DNA from: Yoonia maritima
GTDB taxonomy: Bacteria; Pseudomonadota; Alphaproteobacteria; Rhodobacterales; Rhodobacteraceae
Direction of reading: 5' to 3'
Length of the DNA: 64,000 bases
NCBI RefSeq assembly: GCF_002933395.1
Contig: NZ_CM009490.1
Location: forward strand, 151,372 to 215,371
Of this stretch, positions 1 through 7,700 are shown piece by piece; position 1 is the stretch's first letter; each line of letters opens with the position of its first letter. The notes under the pieces were generated by a model that saw only the letters and a list, made by a program, of their open reading frames with translations, had not been told where the DNA came from and did no database searches. A program made the position numbers and the translations under genes.

Positions 1-631
1 TGATCATCTTGGCCCCTTCGCCATTTGCGAAATGCGGGGTGCTGTTGAATTCGTGCAGGTGGAAACCACGGTCCGAATAAACAAAGCGGGTTATGGCTGT
101 GTTCTTGATCTGCAAGTTCAGCGTCATCATGTTTTCTACTGGGCCACCTAGCGTATGGGACACCATTTGACCGATCACGCCGCCAGAACTCACGACCAAT
201 ACGCGTTTCGCGTCACTAGAAATTGCAAACTGACGGGCAGCCTCAACACGGGTGGTAAAGCTGTCCCATGTTTCGGTCGGGTCGGGTATTTCGCCACGCA
301 TCCACGCATGGACAGTTTCGCGCAAAAGCCGGAAATGCGCCTTGCGGTCATCGGACGATATTTTGGTATTACTGCGGGCCCTTAGCAGGTCTTGAAAATC
401 ATATTCGTTGAACCCCGCATGGCGTTCTGGATCGATAGCAAAACCCATAGCCGCGAGCGTATCGACCTGCCGGGTCAATGTGCCTGAAATGACCCGGTCA
501 GGTGTCCAGCCGGACGCCCGCAAAGTATCCCCAATCAGGGTTGCCTGCTGGTGCCCCAACGCGGATAGCGCATCATAATTTGCCGCCCCAAAGGACGCTT
601 GGCCGTGTCTGATGATCAACAACTCAGCCAT
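1..631 (-). CDS. histidine phosphatase family protein, C-terminus cut by window edge
   Basis: The start codon is the ATG at 631-629 and the frame stays open to base 1, so about 210 residues are visible and the C-terminus is missing. The N-terminus carries the phosphohistidine RHG motif (R8-H9-G10) of the phosphoglycerate-mutase/acid phosphatase superfamily. The usual second histidine motif (S-H-G-G) reads S-S-G-G near residue 150, so the second catalytic-pocket histidine is replaced by serine; a 'phosphoglycerate mutase-like' subfamily with that change exists. It overlaps the upstream nitronate monooxygenase gene by 8 bp and is the last visible gene of the leftward acyl-CoA operon. Substrate is unknown. 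Confidence 0.8.
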   Translation of the reverse strand, partial: MAELLIIRHGQASFGAANYDALSALGHQQATLIGDTLRASGWTPDRVISGTLTRQVDTLAAMGFAIDPERHAGFNEYDFQDLLRARSNTKISSDDRKAHFRLLRETVHAWMRGEIPDPTETWDSFTTRVEAARQFAISSDAKRVLVVSSGGVIGQMVSHTLGGPVENMMTLNLQIKNTAITRFVYSDRGFHLHEFNSTPHFANGEGAKMI

Positions 632-1634
632 CGAATTCCGCCACCAATGCCTGTCCGGCTGCGTGATATTCGCGGTCTATCCGGTTGATAAGGTTTGCGA
701 CATCAGTGACGTTACTAACCGCACCGATACCTTGGCCTGAACCCCAGACGTCTTTCCAAGCCTTGGGTTTGGCAGCGCCATCGGCAAAGCTCATGCTATC
801 TTGGGTGCCATGGGGCAGATGATCGGCGTCTAGTCCCGCCCGCGTGATGGATGGTTTCAGATAGTTGCCTGTCACACCGGTAAAGAGTGACGAAGTGATA
901 ATATCTTCGGCCCCACAATCAGTGACCATTTGTTTGTGGTCGCTTGTGGCGTTCGCCTCTGTCGTGGCGATAAAGGGCGATCCCATATAGCCAAGGTCGG
1001 CCCCCATCGCACGCGCGGCGAGCAGGCTTTGGCCCGTCGCAATGGACCCAGACAAAAGAAGTGGGCCGTGAAACCAGCTGCGGATTTCACTAATCAGCGC
1101 CAATGGCGACTGTGCGCCTGTATGCCCACCTGCGCCAGCCGCAACGGCGATCAGCCCATCGGCACCTTTGTCGATCGCTTTGTGGGCGAAGGTGTTATTG
1201 ATCACATCGTGCAGCACAATACCGCCACAGCTACGCGCTGCATCGTTCACTTCGGGGCGGGCACCTAATGATGTGATCCAAATCGGGACACGCCATTTTG
1301 TACAAATCTCAAGGTCGCGTTCCAATCTCGTGTTTGAGCGATGCACAATCTGATTCACCGCAAACGGTGCTGCCGGCGTATCTGGGTTTGCTTGGTTGTA
1401 GCGATCAAGTTCTTCTGTGATCTGGCGCAGCCAAATGTCCAACATCGGCGGTTCGCTGTTATCTTCGCGCGCATTCAACGCTGGAAATGATCCCACGATC
1501 CCGGCCTTGCATTGCGCAAAGACCAATTCAGGACCCGAAATGATAAATAGCGGTGCCGACACCAGAGGAATCCGCAACCCTTGTAGGGCTGCGGGTAAAT
1601 GGCTGTCGTCACGATTGGATGTAATCCGTGCCAT
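624..1634 (-). CDS. nitronate monooxygenase / 2-nitropropane dioxygenase-like FMN protein
   Basis: This is a 336-residue TIM-barrel flavoprotein of the NMO family. The PLVSAPLFIISGPEL start, the AGGHTG segment and the glycine-rich LLSGSIATG phosphate-binding region fit FMN binding in that fold. The open frame runs further upstream to 1682, but the ATG at 1634 is preferred because it overlaps the thiolase stop as TGATG, typical translational coupling. Family members oxidise alkyl nitronates; in acyl-CoA operons NMO-like proteins may instead act as enoyl-CoA-type reductases or oxidases, so the true substrate is open. Its place between a thiolase and a phosphatase suggests an auxiliary role in the same catabolic route. 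Confidence 0.85.
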   Translation of the reverse strand: MARITSNRDDSHLPAALQGLRIPLVSAPLFIISGPELVFAQCKAGIVGSFPALNAREDNSEPPMLDIWLRQITEELDRYNQANPDTPAAPFAVNQIVHRSNTRLERDLEICTKWRVPIWITSLGARPEVNDAARSCGGIVLHDVINNTFAHKAIDKGADGLIAVAAGAGGHTGAQSPLALISEIRSWFHGPLLLSGSIATGQSLLAARAMGADLGYMGSPFIATTEANATSDHKQMVTDCGAEDIITSSLFTGVTGNYLKPSITRAGLDADHLPHGTQDSMSFADGAAKPKAWKDVWGSGQGIGAVSNVTDVANLINRIDREYHAAGQALVAEFDG

Positions 1635-2830
1635 CAAAAGATTTCGAACAGACCGGCAGCACCCATGCCGCCACCGACACACATGGTTACGACGGCGTAT
1701 TTCACGCCACGGCGTTTGCCTTCGATCAGGGCATGACCCGCCATGCGCGCGCCGGACATGCCATAAGGGTGACCGATCGAAATCGCGCCGCCATTCACGT
1801 TAAGGATTTCGTCAGGAATACCCAGTTGATCACGGCTATAAAGAACCTGAACGGCGAAGGCTTCGTTCAGTTCCCACAGGCCGATATCGTCCATCTTTAG
1901 GCCATGCGCCTTAAGCAGTTTGGGCACGGCAAAGACCGGACCAATGCCCATCTCATCGGGTTCACACCCGGCCGCAGTGATGCCAACACAGCGCCCTAGT
2001 GGGGTTGAACCGTTCTTGGCCGCGAATTTCTCTTCCATGATGACCATCGCTGAACCACCGTCAGATAGCTGGCTCGCGTTACCGGCGGTGATGTGTTTGC
2101 CTTCTTTGATGTGGATGCCGTCCTTAAAGACGGGATCCAGCGACGCAAGGCTTTCTGCGGTGGTCGCAGGGCGGTTGCCTTCGTCCTTGGTTAGCGTGAC
2201 CTCTTCTTCGAACCATTCACCGGTTTCGCGGTTTTCAACCTTTTTGATCGTGGTCATCGGGACAATTTCGTCGTCGAATTTTCCAGCCTGTTGCGCGGCG
2301 TGGGTGCGTGCCTGCGATTGTGCGGCGTAAGCATCCTGATATTCGCGCGAAAGGCCGTAGCGTTCGCCAACCGTTTCAGCCGTTTCAAGCATGGACATAT
2401 AGGCTTCGGGTTTGTTTGCGATCAGCCATGGGTCAGTGCCGCCCCGGAATTCTTTGTTTTGCACCATTGAAACGCTTTCGACGCCGCCGCCGATCACAAC
2501 ATCCATTCCATCCATTGCTACCTGTTTGCACGCGGTGCCAATGGCCATCAGCCCAGACGCACATTGGCGATCAATCGACATGCCGCCGACGGTCACAGGC
2601 AGCCCGGCACGCAATGCGGCACGCCGCCCGATGTTTCCGCCTTGGACGCCCTGCTGCAATGACGCGCCGAAAATGCTATCTTCGATCAGGGCAGGGTCAA
2701 CGTTCGCACGCTGCACGGCGTTAGTAATAGCATGGGCCGCAAGAGCAGTGGGTGTGGTCGCGTTGAACGCACCACGGAATGCTTTCCCGATCGGTGTTCG
2801 GGTGGTCGAGACGATAACTGCGTTACGCAT
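1634..2830 (-). CDS. acetyl-CoA C-acyltransferase (thiolase)
   Basis: A 398-residue degradative-type thiolase. It has the nucleophilic cysteine in DRQCASG (about residue 88), the NEAFA motif, the GHP histidine motif and the second catalytic cysteine in MCVGGG near the C-terminus, all in family order. It should cleave a 3-ketoacyl-CoA with CoA to release acetyl-CoA. It lies 59 bp downstream of the smaller acyl-CoA dehydrogenase of the leftward operon and is coupled by TGATG to the NMO gene behind it. A second, PcaF-like thiolase lies at 9199-10389, so the island has two chain-cleaving enzymes, perhaps for different intermediates. Confidence 0.93.
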   Translation of the reverse strand: MRNAVIVSTTRTPIGKAFRGAFNATTPTALAAHAITNAVQRANVDPALIEDSIFGASLQQGVQGGNIGRRAALRAGLPVTVGGMSIDRQCASGLMAIGTACKQVAMDGMDVVIGGGVESVSMVQNKEFRGGTDPWLIANKPEAYMSMLETAETVGERYGLSREYQDAYAAQSQARTHAAQQAGKFDDEIVPMTTIKKVENRETGEWFEEEVTLTKDEGNRPATTAESLASLDPVFKDGIHIKEGKHITAGNASQLSDGGSAMVIMEEKFAAKNGSTPLGRCVGITAAGCEPDEMGIGPVFAVPKLLKAHGLKMDDIGLWELNEAFAVQVLYSRDQLGIPDEILNVNGGAISIGHPYGMSGARMAGHALIEGKRRGVKYAVVTMCVGGGMGAAGLFEIF

Positions 2831-2889
2831 AGAGTGTTCCTTTGTCCGTCAAAAAATGGCTGCAACAGGCCGCTGATCTGTGTGATTGA

Positions 2890-3996
2890 TCAGAATCCGC
2901 GAAGCCTTGCGATTTGTTCGGCGTGGTAGCCGTAGTCACCCAGCCATTCGGCTGCAACGCGGGCGCGTTTCATGTAAAACCCCATGTCGAATTCATCGGT
3001 CATGCCAATGCCGCCATGCATTTGAACACCTTCGACGACGGCAAGTTTCGCCGTGCGGATGGCACGTGCTTTGGCAAGCGAAACAGCAAGCGTGGCGTCG
3101 CAAGGGTTTTCATCAAGCGCGCGTCCAGCGTTGAGTACAGCAGATGTGGTCACCTCGGTTTCGCACCACAAATGCGCGGCGCGGTGTTGAAGCGCCTGAA
3201 AGCTGCTGATTTTAACGCCAAACTGGCTGCGTTCTTTTAGGTAGCTAACGGTCATATCCATCGCGGCAGTCGCAAGCCCGATGGTTTCAGCTGCAAGCGC
3301 GGCTTGCCCTGCCGCCAGCGCTGGCTGCAAAACGGACATCGCATCATTGATCGTGCCGACGATGTCATCACCCGTGGCCGCAACATTATCAAAACTAAGT
3401 GCCGCCGCATTGCGGCTATCGATCATGTTGTTTTGGGTCGTCGTTAACCCGGCGCTGTTGGCCGCTATATCGAATAGGGTTAGTCCGCCATCGGTGCGCG
3501 CCAGAACCAGCACACGATCTGCAAGACCACCATCGACGACAAAGGCCTTGTGCCCATTCAGCTGGAAACCGTTGCCGTCTGCAGTCGCCATCAACTGCGT
3601 GTTCTCTGGGGCGAACTTCGCGTGTTCGTCGATTGCGAGCGCATAAATGGATTGCCCACTGGCAATCGCCCGCATTGCAAGGGTGGCACCTGCTTGTCGC
3701 AAGGCCGTTGCAGCAATGACTGCTGTGGATAGGAAAGGGCTAGTCGCCAACGTCTTTCCCATTTCCTGGGCAAGCACACAGGCAGCCGAAAATCCCATGT
3801 CGCTTCCGCCAGCGTCTTCTGGGATTAAAATACCGGCCCAGCCCATCGCGACCATTTGTGTCCAAAGTACCGGATCATGGATTTCACCAGCGTCACGCAG
3901 TTTGCGCAAGTGTCCGACAGGGGCCGCGTCATCAAGAAAACCTCGCGCCATTTCGGCCAGCATGGTTTCCTCTTCGGTTCTGACGAGTTTTGCCAT
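2890..3996 (-). CDS. acyl-CoA dehydrogenase (short partner of a pair)
   Basis: A 368-residue acyl-CoA dehydrogenase, FAD-dependent, forming 2-enoyl-CoA and passing electrons to ETF. The N-terminal helical domain, central beta domain and a C-terminal QMHGGIGMT segment followed by FYMKRA are visible. It begins 10 bp after the stop of the acyl-CoA dehydrogenase at 4007-5167. Adjacent long/short dehydrogenase genes of this kind often encode heteromeric alpha2beta2 enzymes (PimCD, mycobacterial ChsE1/ChsE2). By analogy this is probably the partner subunit of its neighbour, but the sequence alone does not prove a complex. Confidence 0.9.
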   Translation of the reverse strand: MAKLVRTEEETMLAEMARGFLDDAAPVGHLRKLRDAGEIHDPVLWTQMVAMGWAGILIPEDAGGSDMGFSAACVLAQEMGKTLATSPFLSTAVIAATALRQAGATLAMRAIASGQSIYALAIDEHAKFAPENTQLMATADGNGFQLNGHKAFVVDGGLADRVLVLARTDGGLTLFDIAANSAGLTTTQNNMIDSRNAAALSFDNVAATGDDIVGTINDAMSVLQPALAAGQAALAAETIGLATAAMDMTVSYLKERSQFGVKISSFQALQHRAAHLWCETEVTTSAVLNAGRALDENPCDATLAVSLAKARAIRTAKLAVVEGVQMHGGIGMTDEFDMGFYMKRARVAAEWLGDYGYHAEQIARLRGF

Positions 3997-4006
3997 TGCT
4001 GTGGTC

Positions 4007-5167
4007 CTATTTCAGATCAAGAACGCGGCGCGCGATGATGCCAAGCATCACTTCGGATGTGCCGCCTTCGATTGAATTTGCTTTGGTGCGTAGCCACGGG
4101 GCGGCAAGGCCAGCATCCCAATCCAACGCATCACTGCCGTTTGCGGACATGATCAGTTCGTGCCGCGTCTTGTTCAGTTCGGTCCCCATGTATTTCAACA
4201 TGGCCGACGCATGGCCTGTGCCTTGGCCAGTCAAGGATTGATCCTTGTAACGGTCAATGGTCAGCGAAATGGCAAGTGCATCTATTTCGGCGTCCATTGC
4301 TTGGGCGCGCAGTGATGTATCGGTCAGCCCGTCGGGATACGCATCAGCGATAACAGCCCCCAGCGCACGTCCACCCGACACGCCCGTGCCGCCGCCTGAA
4401 ATCATCTCGCGTTCATGGGTCAACAGGTACTTGGCAACATCCCAGCCGCGGTTCACATCGCCGACGACGTGACCTTTGGGTACTTTGACATCATCAAAGA
4501 AGGTTTCGCAAAACGGCGAGCTGCCAGAGATAAGCCGGATTGGTTTCGTGCTGACGCCTTTGGCTGCCATATCGATCAACAAGAACGAAATGCCTTTGTG
4601 TTTGGGCGCGTCTTTGTCCGTGCGGACAAGCGCAAAGATGGCATCGGCCTTATCTGCGTAAGACGTCCAAATCTTCTGCCCGTTAACCAGCCAATGATCG
4701 CCCATGTCCTCGCATTTGGTCTGCACACTGGCGAGGTCAGACCCCGCGCCCGGTTCTGAATAGCCCTGACACCATCGTATTTCGCCTCGCGCAATGGGCG
4801 GAAGGTAGGTTTCTTTTTGTTCATGCGTTCCGAAGTTCAACAACGCAGGCCCCAGCATCCAGATGCCAAAGCTTTGAAGCGGTAGGCGGGCGTTTATGCG
4901 CGCTAGCTCTTCGCGGTAAATCTTCTCGCGTGTGCGCTCTAACCCTGCGCCGCCGTATTCGCGCGGCCACGTCGGGACCGTCAGCCCAAGGGCAGACGCG
5001 CGTTCCAGCCAGATTTGCTGCGCATCTGATTCATAAGCCCAGTTTTTGCCGCCCCAGCAGATATGATCTGGGGTGTTTTGACCGTCGCGCATTTCGACAG
5101 GGCAGTTGTCATCCAACCACATGCGAATCGCGGACCTGAATGCGTTGGGATCCGTAATATCTAACAT
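4007..5167 (-). CDS. acyl-CoA dehydrogenase (long partner), first gene of leftward operon
   Basis: A 386-residue acyl-CoA dehydrogenase. Recognisable segments are WCQGYSEPGAGSDLAS (FAD/substrate contact), the NGQKIWTS motif and the C-terminal EGGTSEVM segment. The ATG at 5167 has a strong ribosome site (GGGGAGGAAT just upstream), consistent with the first gene of an operon read leftward from the divergent region 5168-5308. It probably pairs with the product of 2890-3996. The substrate class cannot be deduced; the FadE-like sequence type is used for branched, cyclic or dicarboxylic CoA esters as well as fatty acyl-CoAs. Confidence 0.92.
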   Translation of the reverse strand: MLDITDPNAFRSAIRMWLDDNCPVEMRDGQNTPDHICWGGKNWAYESDAQQIWLERASALGLTVPTWPREYGGAGLERTREKIYREELARINARLPLQSFGIWMLGPALLNFGTHEQKETYLPPIARGEIRWCQGYSEPGAGSDLASVQTKCEDMGDHWLVNGQKIWTSYADKADAIFALVRTDKDAPKHKGISFLLIDMAAKGVSTKPIRLISGSSPFCETFFDDVKVPKGHVVGDVNRGWDVAKYLLTHEREMISGGGTGVSGGRALGAVIADAYPDGLTDTSLRAQAMDAEIDALAISLTIDRYKDQSLTGQGTGHASAMLKYMGTELNKTRHELIMSANGSDALDWDAGLAAPWLRTKANSIEGGTSEVMLGIIARRVLDLK

Positions 5168-5308
5168 TTATTCCTCCCCGGTCGTCATATGTGCGATCAG
5201 CGTCAGCATATATTTCGCATAGCAGAATTGCATTTCGCAAAATGATTGACAACCCGATTATCTTTCGATGTTGTGCAAAACTGAAATTCCCGAGGAGGAG
5301 ACAGCCCG
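5168..5308. promoter_or_regulatory. divergent promoter region of two acyl-CoA operons
   Basis: These 141 bp separate the leftward dehydrogenase operon from the rightward oxidoreductase. A TTGACA hexamer at 5246-5251 is a candidate -35 for the rightward gene, although no good -10 follows at 17 bp. The segment 5231-5244 is a near-palindrome (CATTTCGCAAAATG), and a similar TATTTCGCAT lies some 20 bp away, so a regulator may bind here. The palindrome seen beside the IclR gene is not present. Confidence 0.4.
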
Positions 5309-6307
5309 ATGAAAGCGATGCTTAGCAAAGAACCCGGTGGCCCTGAAATGTTGGAAATGACGGAACTGCCGACGCCGGAACCGAAAGCGGGCGAGCTTTT
5401 GATCAAGGTGCATGCGGCTGGTGTGAACTTTCCAGATACGCTGATTATTAGGGACCTATATCAGTTCAAACCGCAGCGCCCCTTTGCCCCGGGTGGCGAA
5501 GTAAGCGGCGAAATAATGACCATCGGTGAAGGCGTCACTGGGTTTACCATCGGGGAACGGGTGCTCGCGTTAACGGGTCACGGCGCATTTGCCACACATA
5601 TGACATTAGAGGCTGCCCGCGCGGTCAAAGTACCTGACGCGATGCCGTCTGCAGATGCCGCATGCTTTATCTTTACTTACGGCACATCCCACCACGCCCT
5701 AAAAGATCGCGCGCAAATCAAACCCGGCGAAACGCTGTTGATTTTGGGTGCCGCAGGTGGTGTTGGTGCTGCTGCTATTGAATTGGGCAAAGCGGCAGGC
5801 GCCACGGTGATCGCCGCGGTCTCGACCGAAGATAAGGCTGCGTTCTGCAAATCTATTGGTGCAGATCATACGATCATCTATCCACGCGACATGGATCGTG
5901 ATGCGCAGCGGGCGTTTTCTACCAAGATCAAAGAACTGTCAGGCGGCGACGGTGTAGATGTCGTTTACGATGCCGTTGGCGGCGATTACGCCGAACCAGC
6001 GTTGCGCGCTATTGGCTGGCAGGGACGGTATCTGGTTGTTGGTTTTCCTGCGGGCATTCCAAAACTGCCGCTAAATCTGCCGCTTTTGAAAGGCAGCCAG
6101 ATTATGGGGGTCTTTTGGGGGGCGGCTGTCCGGCGCGATCCAAAAGGCCATGCAGAAAACATGGGTGATCTGTTTCGCTTATATGCGGAAGGTAAAATTC
6201 GGCCGCACATTCACGCCAGTTATCCGCTTGCACAGGCGGGCGATGCGATCAACATGATGTCGGACCGCAAGGCAATGGGCAAAGTCATCGTAAAAGTCGC
6301 TGAATAA
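5309..6307 (+). CDS. NADPH:quinone oxidoreductase-like MDR protein
   Basis: A 332-residue zinc-free medium-chain dehydrogenase/reductase. The N-terminal GroES-like domain includes the VHAAGVNFPDTL segment typical of quinone oxidoreductases and 2-enoyl reductases. A Rossmann domain follows with the LGAAGGVGAAA nucleotide-binding motif near residue 150. No structural zinc cysteine cluster is visible. AGGAGG just upstream of the ATG is a near-perfect ribosome site. It is the first gene of a two-gene unit with the MaoC-like hydratase. A reductase of an enoyl-CoA or quinone-like intermediate of the island is possible; the exact substrate is not known. Confidence 0.88.
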   Translation: MKAMLSKEPGGPEMLEMTELPTPEPKAGELLIKVHAAGVNFPDTLIIRDLYQFKPQRPFAPGGEVSGEIMTIGEGVTGFTIGERVLALTGHGAFATHMTLEAARAVKVPDAMPSADAACFIFTYGTSHHALKDRAQIKPGETLLILGAAGGVGAAAIELGKAAGATVIAAVSTEDKAAFCKSIGADHTIIYPRDMDRDAQRAFSTKIKELSGGDGVDVVYDAVGGDYAEPALRAIGWQGRYLVVGFPAGIPKLPLNLPLLKGSQIMGVFWGAAVRRDPKGHAENMGDLFRLYAEGKIRPHIHASYPLAQAGDAINMMSDRKAMGKVIVKVAE

Positions 6308-6330
6308 TCGACACTGTTGAAGGAAGTGAA

Positions 6331-6798
6331 ATGTCTGCAATCGCAAGGTCCTTGGCCGCGTCTGAACCGTTGATCAGTCAAGAAGTCGCTGTCTCTGATT
6401 GGGTGTTGGTTGATCAGGCGCGTATAGATGCCTTTGCGGCTGCAACGTTGGATCACCAGTGGATACACACCGACCCAGATCGCGCTGCGCAAACGCCGTT
6501 CGGTGGCACGATCGCGCATGGGTTTTTGACATTGTCATTGGCCGCCCATTTTGCGCAGTCTTCGCTACCGTCGTCCAAAGAGAGCGTGATGGGCGTGAAC
6601 TATGGTTTTGACAAAATCCGCTTTCTGGCGCCCGTCCGCGCTGGGTCGCGATTGCGTGGGCGGTTTACGCTAAACAATGTGATAAAGCGTAAGCCGACCG
6701 AATTGCTCAAAACCCACACGTTGACCATAGACATCGAAGGAGCAGAAATCCCCGCCCTGACCGCGGTTTGGTTGGGGCTCACGATTTTCAGCGATTAG
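6331..6798 (+). CDS. MaoC family (hotdog-fold) hydratase
   Basis: A 155-residue single-hotdog MaoC-like protein. The hydratase-2 signature is visible: an Asp followed five residues later by His in LDHQWIHTDPDRA, then PFGGTIAHGFLTLSL, which places the catalytic dyad. Such proteins hydrate trans-2-enoyl-CoA to (R)-3-hydroxyacyl-CoA. It follows the MDR gene by 23 bp with an AAGGAAG ribosome site and ends 6 bp before the convergent IclR gene. The (S)-specific hydratase is fused in the protein at 12090-14171, so this enzyme may serve a branch or a substrate the fused hydratase rejects. Confidence 0.88.
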   Translation: MSAIARSLAASEPLISQEVAVSDWVLVDQARIDAFAAATLDHQWIHTDPDRAAQTPFGGTIAHGFLTLSLAAHFAQSSLPSSKESVMGVNYGFDKIRFLAPVRAGSRLRGRFTLNNVIKRKPTELLKTHTLTIDIEGAEIPALTAVWLGLTIFSD

Positions 6799-6804
6799 AT
6801 CAGA

Positions 6805-7530
6805 TTATTGCGACAGCCCAAGCATCACTTTGAGCGCGTTTACCTTCGCGATCAGTTTGGGACCCACTTCGTCATGTATCCGGTCATTGTCCATTTCATC
6901 CATGCCAGCGCCGCATAGAAACGCAAAGGGCAGGCCGGTTTGGTCGGGTACAAAAGGTACGGCGCAGGCGTTCACCTCGGCGTTCCAGCCGCCCAGCGAT
7001 GTGACATAGCCCTTGATGATCAGCGCTTGGCGATCCTCAAAGGTTAATGGCAGGTCATCGGGTTTTGGTGTCGCAAATGCTTTAATCGCGCGACCTGGTG
7101 CACTGCGATCCATTGGAAGCCGGTGACCTTCTTGCAACCAGATTGCAGGGCGTTCCAAGGGCCGCCAGACCCGCGCCAACATCACCGCATCACCATCTTG
7201 GACACCTACCGCGACCAGTGCAGAAATATCATTAGCCAGTTCTTGCATCAAAGCGTCCGCGAGAGACAAGAATGAAAACCCTTCGCGGGCGGTGTACCCA
7301 AGCGCAATCGCTGCAGGTCCCAAACGGAACGATTCGGACGGTTGGAGCTGTACAAGAAATCCATGTTTCGCGAGCGTGTAGGTCATTCGCGAAACCGTCG
7401 AAGAATGTATGCCAGTACGCCGGGCAATTTCGCGATTCCCAAGTGATGCGTCTTTTTGGCTGAACGCGCGCAATACCTGCAAACCCTTAGCCAGCGTTGA
7501 CGCATATCGTCTATCAGTTTCGTCGACCAC
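6805..7530 (-). CDS. IclR family transcriptional regulator
   Basis: A 241-residue regulator with an N-terminal winged helix-turn-helix (about residues 10-70, containing REIARRTGIHSSTVSRM) and a C-terminal IclR effector-binding GAF-like domain. The start is a GTG at 7530, with GAAGGAAA upstream as ribosome site. It faces the ligase-to-aldehyde-dehydrogenase operon across 170 bp that hold a perfect 10-bp inverted repeat (7614-7636), so it is the obvious candidate regulator of that operon and of itself. Effector is probably a pathway acid or CoA ester; this is inference from context. Confidence 0.93.
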   Translation of the reverse strand: MVDETDRRYASTLAKGLQVLRAFSQKDASLGNREIARRTGIHSSTVSRMTYTLAKHGFLVQLQPSESFRLGPAAIALGYTAREGFSFLSLADALMQELANDISALVAVGVQDGDAVMLARVWRPLERPAIWLQEGHRLPMDRSAPGRAIKAFATPKPDDLPLTFEDRQALIIKGYVTSLGGWNAEVNACAVPFVPDQTGLPFAFLCGAGMDEMDNDRIHDEVGPKLIAKVNALKVMLGLSQ

Positions 7531-7613
7531 TTAATTTCCTTCGCAAAAACGTGCGTGCGGCCCACCTTACCTGTCTGAACAAAGCGGGTGAAGCACTTGC
7601 TCATCTTATTCAA

Positions 7614-7636
7614 AGTGCTTTACATAGTAAAGCACT
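7614..7636. promoter_or_regulatory. perfect inverted repeat, candidate IclR operator
   Basis: AGTGCTTTAC, a three-base spacer ATA, then GTAAAGCACT form a perfect 10-bp inverted repeat. It sits between the divergent IclR gene and acyl-CoA ligase gene, ten bases upstream of a candidate -35 for the ligase. A further half-site-like AAGCACTT occurs at 7591-7598. The location and symmetry suit a dimeric regulator such as the adjacent IclR protein; binding itself is inferred. Confidence 0.7.
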
Positions 7637-7646
7637 GCACTGCATG

Positions 7647-7674
7647 TTGACGCAACGTGCTACGTGTGTATGTT
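7647..7674 (+). promoter_or_regulatory. candidate promoter of the ligase operon
   Basis: TTGACG at 7647-7652 and TATGTT at 7669-7674 are separated by 16 bp, a plausible sigma-70-type promoter for the rightward operon. Just downstream, TTCTCC (7674-7679) and GGAGAA (7686-7691) can pair, which would place the purine-rich ribosome site of the ligase gene inside a small hairpin. Confidence 0.4.
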
Positions 7675-7700
7675 TCTCCTTAAGGGGAGAACATTTGGCC

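Noticed and set aside
930..1803. Several plus-strand open frames opposite the NMO and thiolase genes
   Set aside because: They are shadows of the minus-strand genes with no recognisable domains or ribosome sites; the same holds for opposite-strand frames throughout the T6SS and amidase genes.
7497..7700. Upstream extension of the acyl-CoA ligase frame to 7497
   Set aside because: It overlaps the IclR gene and its regulatory region; the ATG at 7701 has a ribosome site and gives the family N-terminus.
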